This document shows positions 55,868 to 64,000 of a stretch of 64,000 nucleotides of DNA, one piece after another. The number at the start of each line of letters is the position of its first letter. Position 1 is the stretch's first letter. The stretch is taken from assembly GCA_013398295.1 (NCBI GenBank), contig VZSF01008843.1:243217-307216 (forward strand), given 5' to 3'. The notes under the pieces were generated by a model. It was given only the letters and a program-made list of their open reading frames with translations, was not told the DNA's origin and searched no databases. Source of the stretch: Chionis minor. Taxonomy: Eukaryota > Chordata > Aves > Charadriiformes > Chionididae. Made by a program: the position numbers and the translations under genes.

Positions 55868-55952
55868 AAAAAAAAAAAAAACCCACCCATCAAAAAAAAA
55901 AAAAAAAAAAAAAAAAACAAACACCAAACAAAAAACCCACCCCACCAAAACA
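55868..55952 (+). repeat. A/C-rich low-complexity tract with A25 run
   Basis: Two long A runs (A14, then A25) separated by acccacccatc, then accaaacaaaaaacccaccccacc. It is similar in style to the tract at 27081-27180, including the shared acccacccc word. No retroelement body is visible next to it. Confidence 0.85.
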
Positions 55953-57599
55953 CAGATTTCTAATACAAGATGATGTTCGAAATATTCAAAATACAAGCTT
56001 ATCTTCACAGGGACTCACTATGTACTACAACTTTTCATTTATACCAAAATACCAGCAACAACAGTGATACACACGCGTAGGAAACAGTAAAAAACCTAGG
56101 TAGCCTCACAACATTTGTGGCTAACATCATGATGGATTTTACATCACAACAAATAACTAAAAAAACCCACAGATCTCTGCCCAATGCAGCAGAAGCAGCT
56201 CTACCACCTGCATTAGCACTTACCCCTAGGCAATAACTAGTTCATTACCTAAAATGAAAGCCTAGAAATTAAAAGAATATTCCATTATTAGAAACACTTT
56301 TTCATCTTTCTGTCAATACTATTGCACAGCTACATCAGACTGTGAGCATGCTATCTGTGTGCCTGTATGTATATATTTATATGTATATATATTTATGCAT
56401 ATACAGAAAATCTGATTTGCCCCTCCTGGATCTTCATTTTCACATATTTTGTTATTACAAATTTGTAGACTAAATTTGTGACACCAAACAGGATGCAACA
56501 AAAACAGACTGAACAAATGAGGAAGGGATATTGATGGGCCATGCGCCAATACATTGACTTTGCCTGTAGGAACAACTGCTGTTCCTTTAGGTTACCTGCT
56601 TACATGACTGCGTGGCTATTTACTGCAGGGGTCATAGCAGAAAAGAGCTCCCAGACAAGACAAAAAGTACCACAGTAGTGATATCAAGCATATTTCAAGG
56701 TAATGGAGGTAACAAGAAGGAAAAGGAAAACATATGCATTCATTTCTTAGAGAACAGGAAGAGCTGGTGATGGCGAATGGTTTATTTAACAGGGAAAAAA
56801 AGAATACATTTCAAAAAGAGCAAGCCACCTGTGAGAGATGAGTACAAGGAAATCTGAAACTCATGCAGCACAGGTCCTTGAACCTGAAGATAAGAAAGGA
56901 ATCAACAGTACTTTCAAAGTAGTCAGAGAAAGCACGTGAAAAAACTTCAGAAAGGCTAGAGGAAGAGAGTTTGATCCAGTAAGAGATTAAACACTTCTGT
57001 TGATATGAACAAAGAGTGAAGAGATTGGAAAAGCACCTGGAAATTCAGATTACTGTCTTATAGACAGTGTTCTCAATAGGGACAGAAAAAAGGAAAACAA
57101 ACAAACAAAATCGACTTGCTTTTGTTAAGTCAACAGAAATAACACACAAAAGGAAAGAGGTATGTTCATTGTCTTTATACGGAGAACTCAGTTACAGGAA
57201 GCAGTAGGGAGAAGGCAGAAGATAAGGATGACTGGAACATCACTAAAAAAATAAAAAGGATTCCACCATATTAGATGCCAAATGAGCAGGAAGATATGAA
57301 AACAAAAAAGAACAAAACCCCTAAAACACGTCAGTCTCAGCAAAGCCACATCAGTGTAAGTCCAAATCAACTGTGTTAAAAACAGCCAAAGAAAATAAAT
57401 CAGAGGTTAAAAAGATAAAACAGGAACACTGGTCATGAAAAAAAAGCCAAAAACTGAGATAATCAATTTGTTCATCTCAATCTTCAATAGACAATTTGTA
57501 AACAATAGATGGAGTAGCACTACTAGGCTGTGGAAAGTGTTCTTCTATACCAAAACATGAAGAAAATAGTATTTTCACAGTGCGAGTGATTAAGTACAA

Positions 57600-57735
57600 G
57601 AACAGGTGCTAAGAAACACTGCAAAATCTCCATCCCTAGAAATACTCAGAACCAGCCTGGACAAGACCTTCAGTAACCTGATCTAACTTTGGAATTCGCA
57701 CTGCTTACAGCAGAGTGGTTGGATTAGGGGACCTA
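57600..57735 (+). mobile_element. Old CR1 LINE 3'-region fragment
   Basis: Ordered matches to the CR1 3' region: ccatccctagaaatactcag, then accagcctggacaagac, then a diverged cagtaacctgatcta, then cagagtggttggattagg. Compare the CR1 consensus pattern of catccctggaagtgttcaaggcc, aggttggatggg, cctgatctagtgg and ggttggaactagatgatc. It is much more diverged than the 13.3-kb copy and lacks the terminal octamers, so it is an older insertion. Confidence 0.75.
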
Positions 57736-59700
57736 ATTTAGGCTGTGTTGTTCTTTTAAAAAGCCACCAATATCCAATTTGAACTAGGAAAGTAATTTTT
57801 TTTTATCAGTGACTGTCAAACATATTATCATTCAGCTCCCCCACCCCCCCAAAAAAGTAATTAAAACATATCGCCTTGGCATCACCAACATCAACTAACA
57901 CTTTTTTGATTTTTCCTGATTGTTAAACTTGAAGTTATCTACAAAATGGTCACTTCTCTGAGGCACAGTTTCTTCTAAAAAGTCTACTCCAAGATGCAGG
58001 GGGAAAAAAAGAAATCCAACATTAACTTCCTTTTGGACTTACACATCTGTCTTACTTCCTAATGTCCTTTCAGCATATTTTCTTAGCGCCCAAAGCATTT
58101 TTGATGTAGATATTAATTACATCTATATATATGCATGTGTATTTACACATACCTATCCAAGTGCATACAGACACAACACCACATAGAGACAGTAAATACT
58201 CAAGACTACTAAAATTATCAAATTCCACCATGCTACAGAGTTAAACCAGGGAAATGCATTTTCACTCCCAGCATGTCTTCTGCTGAAGACAACTGGGCTC
58301 CTCCAACCTCCCTTCCTTTTCCAGCACTTCCCTGAAGCATCATCATGAAAACCACTCCCCCACAAGTCAAGCAGATGCAACATCCCAGAAAAATTCTAGG
58401 CTCAAGAAAGCTCTAAACAATCAACATACAGGGCTTGAAAATTTTTGATTATCTGTGATCAGAGAAAATCTTCTTGGTTATGAAGTTCCAACTAGTTAAA
58501 TACATTGAAAAATAAATATATGTTTACCCAAAGCCCATCTTACTTATTCCTATATGTTCAGTTACACAAAAAATAAATGCCGCTTATTTTACAATAAGCA
58601 AATGCACTACCATAACACACTGTCATCATGTTATATGCAGCACACTGTTTCAAACTATTTCAGTAATATTAACAAGCTGGCACAAAGAAAAATCAAAATA
58701 GACACAAAATATAAAAAGGTGATACATAGAACATATTCTGGTAATGCGACAGTAATTCTGTAATTGCCTAAAGTGTCAGTAAGGTATGAATGGTAGTATG
58801 TCAAAATGGTAAATTTATTTTCCGCAAAGGAAGTTAAATTAACCATGTCTGTCCTATTGTTTAATAGGCAAGGTTCATGGTCTATAATAAACAATTATTT
58901 ATGCTAGCAAGTATGTAATAGGCTATATCACATTATAATGCAAAAAAAAGGAATATCGTTCTTTCAAGCAAAAATCTATTCCATGCCCACTTCACACAAG
59001 ATTTTGAAGCTCACTCACTTCCAGCTGGTTTATTCGATAAGAATCAGCTCAGTCGTCATACGCCATGGACACTAACACAGATTACCACATTTGTCAGACT
59101 ATTGCAATTGAATAAAACTTCCACTACAAACTAAAACTTCACTAGCATGTTGAAGTTCAAAACAAATTGCCAGAGTATTTATTTCAAATTAATGATGGGT
59201 GTTGAAAATAAAATGTAAATATCATTTGCATTGTAGAATTGCATTCTGGTTTTGGATTACTGTGCATTTGAAGTAATAAAGAAGCATAGCTCTAAAATAA
59301 ATGGAAATATTCACTCTGCTTTGACATTTGATTTCTAAATAATGCTTAACTAAAATGGCTACTCTAAGGCAAGTCTGAAAGGTCACTTAACAGATTTTTA
59401 TAAGTATCTGTAAAAGTGAAGTTTCAAAAATAAGGTAAGCCTTATAGTTTAGACTTCACTTCTTTCCATAAGAATACTCACGAGACTATTGGATATAAAC
59501 CAATAAATTAACAAGCTGTATTACTTTAGACAAAATCTTACTTTTAATTAATAAAATATACACTAGATGAAAATAGAAAAACTCAAATTCTAGCATCACT
59601 TATGTACTCAGTCAACCGGATTAAAAGATTGTCACAATTTTTACGAGACTGTGGACATTGCAAGCACGAGAAAACAAAAGTAGACTGAAGTTAGACTTAC

Positions 59701-59739
59701 CTGCAGCCCTCTTCTTCGAAGAATACTTGAATCATCCAT
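59701..59739 (-). CDS. MAST4: MAST4 (likely) alternative first coding exon A
   Basis: The minus strand reads ATG then codons for MDDSSILRRRGLQ (13 codons, phase 0) and runs straight into a consensus donor, gtaagt (59695-59700). The start has a good Kozak context: A at -3 and G at +4. From memory of the family, the short N-terminus of MAST3, and as I recall of MAST4 isoforms, begins M-D-D/E-S-S-x-L-R-R-R-G-L-Q followed by KELSLPRRG. That next peptide is exactly what exon B at 25869-25900 encodes in the matching phase. The product would be the N-terminus of a microtubule-associated serine/threonine kinase (DUF1908, AGC kinase and PDZ domains further on), a cytoskeleton-associated cytoplasmic kinase. 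MAST4 is favoured over MAST2 or MAST3 because the introns are huge and AT-rich and because exon B ends GS(F) rather than the MAST3-like GRG. The MAST assignment is strong; the paralogue choice is inference. Confidence 0.85.
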
Positions 59740-59945
59740 ATTTCAACTCTGCAGATCACAAATTCCTGCTAAAGCTCGCTTGCTTCTGGCTAGCTTTGCT
59801 CTCTAACAGTTAAAGAAGTCCATTATTTTCAAACTTTTCTCCCCCTCCCACACCCCCCCTCCATCTACTCGCTAAAAATAGGACGTGGTCTTTCACTTGC
59901 CTGTCATGAAGAACTGCGGTCATGGTCTCTGACTATCTGTCCGTA
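59740..59945 (-). promoter_or_regulatory. MAST4: 5' leader and proximal promoter of exon A
   Basis: On the minus strand upstream of the exon A ATG there is no CpG island and no clear TATA box. A G-rich run (C-rich on the plus strand, 59843-59860) contains CACCC/KLF-like sites (CCCACACCCC) and could form a G-quadruplex. Just beyond lies a perfect MEF2 consensus. A very short upstream ORF (ATG GAC TTC TTT AAC TGT TAG) lies in the possible leader near 59820. The transcription start is not visible from sequence, so the leader/promoter boundary is not set. Function is inferred from position. Confidence 0.5.
59872..59881 (-). promoter_or_regulatory. Consensus MEF2 site
   Basis: The plus strand reads CTAAAAATAG, a perfect match to the MEF2 consensus YTAWWWWTAR. 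It sits about 135 bases upstream of the exon A start codon, next to a CACCC-rich tract. MEF2 plus CACCC elements are common in muscle and neuronal promoters. The match is seen; use is inferred. Confidence 0.45.
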
Positions 59946-62900
59946 ATTTTGCCTGCCTCTTTTGTGGCAGATTTAGCAAGTCACATTGGAAAAAATCTAT
60001 TTGACTTTCCCAAGTCTTTTCAAGGTTGGATGTCTCAATCCCCTCATACACACAACTGTATAGAAATATATAATAATCCACAACTCCACGTAAGGCCAAA
60101 GAGTAGAATTGAATTCAGATCCCACACACACATATTTTTGCTTTATTTCAATTTACTTGAGCTGTTATAAGGGATCTGTAAACTACAACAGCTGCCTTCA
60201 TTTACTGTTTATAAAAAGCTCACAAAATCCAGGTCACATTTCCTTTAAAAAACACACAGTCACACTTAACTAAAAAAATCAATTCTGTGGACAGACAGGA
60301 TAAAGTACTGTTTAAAATACAAAAAACCTTACTATGAAAAGCCAGAAATTTTTTCCAAATTTTGAAAAATTCCTTTACTCCTTTGTACGACAAAGCAAAT
60401 GTCAGATTCTTCAGATACTGTCGCACATTCTTTTGTTTCTGCTATCTCTGAGGTATGCTGGTCGTCTCCTCGTATGCAGCAGACACCGCACATTCTTTAA
60501 TTCATTGCTGAGATCTTGCGACTCTCATGTGCTGAAGGGTCTGGAACACATGTTGCAAGTTCTGAACATTTAAGAATTCATTCATCTATTCATCACTGAC
60601 AGAGCTGTCTTAAGAAGCCCTTCCCTCTTCGTCATCCATGGCAAAAAGGAAAAAAAAAAAAAAAAGCGAGAGAGAAAAAGCACTGTTCAGCTGAGGCTGT
60701 TTCAGTCTGTCCTGCAGTTTCTTTTTTCCAGCACCTTCATACAGACAACTCCAGGAAGGTCAAAAAAGGCTTTGCCTCTTTATGTACAGTATCGCAATCA
60801 CATTTGAAAATGAGCTGTTAGCCCGTGTTGAAAAACAAACAATGATGATGCTTCTAGCTATACCAAACACCGTTTCAATAAAAGTAAAAATCTAGATACA
60901 TTAATTCCAGTATTACTTAAATTACTGAGCACGTCAAGGAGCCTTTGTCCTACATGTGCCCTTTCTATATTAGAAAGGAAAAAAGGAAATATTGCAAATA
61001 TAATGAACAACCTACTGCCACAATGACCTTCAATTTTTTTAGCAGAAAGCTAAAGCAACAGATTTCATCTCCTGATAAAAGCTTAGGTAGAGCCTGTTTA
61101 TAACTTCTGAACATAAATACTGTATTTAAAATGAATCTAACTTCAGACTCTGAAGGATTTCACGAGGTACCTATAAAAGAAATCAAACTTCATCAAGAGC
61201 TGTGTTTATGAGGGGATTTCAGCCAGACATCCTGAAGTGAGCAAATGCAACAACAATGAGAGCCCAGACCGTGGGCTGCCTACCACAGCTTGATGAAGTG
61301 TTCCTGTTCCCACAGTTATGACAGCTGCAAACCAAAAAAAGTCTCAATACAAGCACACAGGTTGACGGTGCTTAAAGGAATACATATATTTACATGGAAA
61401 TCTTTAGCTGATCTTCATGCTAACCGACCAAGTCACATGAACTAAACACATCATCGTAAAGTCAGCTGCAAGCAGATACAACTCAATTCCATTCACCAGG
61501 CTTTTCCTGATCCTCTGCGGAGCGAGTGTGGTCTTTTATTGTGAGTAGCTAATAAATCCTCATCTTGCCGATACCTCCTTCCATCTGCCGTTTTAAACAA
61601 CTGAATGCTGAATTAGGGCTGCAGAGTCTTTGTGAGCTCCCCAACAGGGCAGGCAGCCACGCAGAGGCTGAGCAGGCAGCTCATTTGCATGGAGTATACT
61701 GTACCATATAAAAAGCAGCGCTAGTAAAAACAACTCAATGAGCCACTTGATTTTAAAGGAACAGTATCTTCTGCAAATACAACTGGAAAACGTCAAGCCA
61801 CACGCAAGACTCCACATAGGAGAACTTGAGAACGCCTCACCAGGGAGAACAGCAACATAAAAATACAGAGAAAAGTCTTGTTTAAAAGCAGACTGGAACA
61901 GAAGATGCTCGTATTTCTTCACTGTGATAATATTTGTGATGTATTTCAGTATTACTTCCTGCATTTTGCCATCAAATAAGCTTCCTCAGAAAATATTCCA
62001 AAGACTAACTTTGCTTATCAGACATTAGCATCACACAAATTATATTTTTACTTTAAAAATCCCATAGAAACAAAAATATTTTGGCATGCACACTCAGATA
62101 TATTACCTGCATTTTGCAGTTTATTTTAGTCTATAACAGATTTTAGGAATATTTATATTAGACCATGCACTAACTGGACCTTCCCTCTTCTGACTAAGGT
62201 CACAAGCATTAAACAACATATACTGTAAGAGAAATCAAGGAATCTTGACAATTATGCAATACCACTCACACTGTATTTTCCTCCTAAATCAGCCACTAAA
62301 TGAAAAGGTTTAAGCCTGGTAACACTAGTATATAACACCACTTATTTCTATAATGTAACCGAAAATATTCTCGTTAGCACATATACATCTAATCCTTCCT
62401 GGATTATTTACCTTACTATTCAGACACCACCAATTCTCAAAATGTCTTCACAAGTGACTTATAATTGATTGAGGCTGGCACGAGTCTCAAAATACCATGA
62501 GAATCATCTGTTCTCTTCCAAATTTTAAGCTTTGTTGAGGAGAATGCTTTCAAATTGGCTGCCTGCCACACTTACCCAGTTTCTAGGGTAGAGAAGCCAG
62601 TCAGGGCTGCTGCAAGAAAACAGGCATGGTTTTTCCTCTAGCTGCCCTCTCCCCTTCCCTTCTTGAGAGGAAACAATCCTGATTTAAATGTCAGATCAAA
62701 AACCACCATCAAAAAGAGCCCAGATGTGGCGACCACCTTTTCCTCCCTCCTATTTAACTGTTAACACTCACTCTCCTTTTTTCTTCCTTCAACAAAATCT
62801 ACCTCAGAAAAGCAATGATGAAAGAAGGTGGGAGAGAATGTTTAGTACCAAACTGAATCAAGCAAAAGACGAATGGAACTGAAAAGCAACTCTCTTACAT

Positions 62901-64000
62901 GGAAAATTTTTCTTACAAAATATTACCTTTAGAAATTTATCTGTCATTTCAAGAGATGACACCATCCTTCGACATTCAAGTTAACATCTTAAAATGTCTG
63001 CAGATAAGTTTCCAATGAGTGTATTTTTACAAGACATTTCACCAAGAGATATATTACTGAAAGCTATTAAAAGAAACAGAAGAACATAAAATATAATTTT
63101 AGCAATTGTATTAAAAGTTAATCATAAAACAAATTTCCCAAGCAGTTTTCAGATGCAGGCAGCATTTAGAAAGGGTCTGATAAAATACCTGTTTATCCAA
63201 GAAATATTCAAAATAAGGAGTTTGTGTAATATTTGAATCCTTTAAGAATTATATATATCTACCTATTATATATGTCTACCTTAGCACTCAACTTCACTTA
63301 AAAAAAAATTAGGAAGGGGGATAAAAAGAGGGAATTCAAAGTTGTTTACCAGTAACTTCAATAAGCTCCTAACTCAATTCTTCCTTCCTCTACCAAATTA
63401 ACAAATCTGGGGATAACTTTACTTTTACATGGCTGTGAAGCCATGAGAAAAGAGAAAAGGTAGTGTGGTATTGGGATCATTTGGACGTATTCTAACCAAT
63501 CCCTGTTTGGCTGCAACTCTCTCCGGAAAAAGCTATTCAACCTTGATTTGAAGACATCAAGAAACGGGAAGAGCCGTGAACTTCGGGAATTACGCTCCTA
63601 CAATGGTTAGTCTGATAAGTAGGGACGGGCAGCTTATCAGCTTGCCAATACTAGGATGGATTAAATGAAGCTAAGAGCCATTTCCAAAGGAAAAAAGAAG
63701 GTGGTGACTTAAACAATAGTCACATTGGGCTACTTCTTGCTGTAACAGGCTGGGCAGAAGTGGGAAAAAAAAAATAAATATTACAAGCATGGCTAAAAGC
63801 ATTTGGACAAATTCACTGACAAATCTGCCAAGAACTCTTAAAAGAGGAAGACACACCAAAGATGACCCAGAGACAGAAACAGCTGTAAGTGTTCTGGACA
63901 GAAACTCAGCCTGAGACACCTGCTATCAGCTGCTGTCAGAGATAATCTCAACTAGCATAATCATTCTGGTTTTATTTAAGTAGAAAGTACAAAGGTAACG
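59946..64000 (-). other. Sequence upstream of exon A
   Basis: This lies 5' of the exon A promoter. It would be an intron of any longer MAST isoform starting outside the window. It is AT-rich, with an A run near 60650-60665 and a less AT-rich patch at 61480-61820 that holds an octamer and a TATA-like motif. No exon could be supported. Confidence 0.5.
61683..61714 (+). promoter_or_regulatory. Octamer plus TATA-like motif
   Basis: ATTTGCAT (61683-61690) is the POU octamer in reverse orientation. It is followed 16 bases later by TATAAAAA (61707-61714). The patch 61480-61820 is less AT-rich than its flanks. It could be a promoter or enhancer upstream of exon A. No transcript or ORF downstream supports a gene. 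Confidence 0.25.

Larger units (their letters stand above)
27061..59700 (-). other. Large intron between exon A and exon B
   Basis: This is the rest of a 33.8-kb intron (25901-59700) joining the gtaagt donor of exon A to the ccag acceptor of exon B. Listed separately are LINE relics (39660-40055, 57600-57735), A/C tracts, a tandem duplication, a GATA palindrome, a G11 run and a coding-like minus-strand cluster near 44.4-45.8 kb. The remainder is AT-rich with scattered TA/CA microsatellite-like patches (e.g. 27759-27800, 42225-42255, 56365-56405). No exon of the MAST long-isoform N-terminus (SAPSLTAS-type) was recognised. Confidence 0.6.

Overview
The window is vertebrate nuclear DNA, almost certainly from a bird. 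It is AT-rich and intron-like, with no long open gene. The recognisable dispersed repeats are CR1-type LINE tails with the typical TTCTATGATTCTA end, an old CR1/L3-like endonuclease fragment and one ancient MIR-like SINE. I saw no primate or rodent repeats. One 162-base assembly gap (26657-26818) sits inside the only CpG-island-like stretch.

The real gene content is the 5' part of a single very large gene on the minus strand, a microtubule-associated serine/threonine kinase. MAST4 is favoured; MAST2 is the main alternative. Three small coding exons with good splice sites can be read. (1) At 59701-59739 a first coding exon encodes MDDSSILRRRGLQ and ends at a gtaagt donor. (2) At 25869-25900 a 32-nt internal exon encodes KELSLPRRGS plus two bases, with a strong polypyrimidine acceptor and a gtaagt donor. 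(3) At 2081-2154 another first coding exon encodes MSDSFWTVLSNFSL... and ends in the same phase as exon 2. Exons 1 and 2 join in frame. Exons 2 and 3 are both fit to splice to the next common exon, which lies off the low-coordinate end of the window. The window therefore looks like an alternative-promoter region giving the kinase different N-termini ahead of its DUF1908, kinase and PDZ domains.

Layout: 1-2080 intron; 2081-2154 first exon C, with its leader and promoter up to about 2400; 2155-25868 intron for the longer isoforms, holding CR1 and MIR relics, a decayed coding-like patch near 7.3-7.75 kb and a CpG-bearing patch near 19.8-20.0 kb; 25869-25900 exon B; 26.2-27.06 kb CpG island with the gap, a possible further promoter; 27.1-59.7 kb a roughly 33.8-kb intron, with LINE relics at 39.7 and 57.6 kb; 59.7-59.95 kb exon A with a CACCC/MEF2-type proximal promoter; 59.95-64 kb upstream sequence, which would be an intron of any longer isoform.

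The alternative-exon architecture is the main result. Structural oddities include a perfect 15-bp hairpin at 21443, a 26-nt GATA-rich palindrome at 40422, a 20-bp tandem duplication at 29021 and two A/C low-complexity tracts. I found no prokaryotic-type systems, CRISPR arrays or convincing RNA genes.
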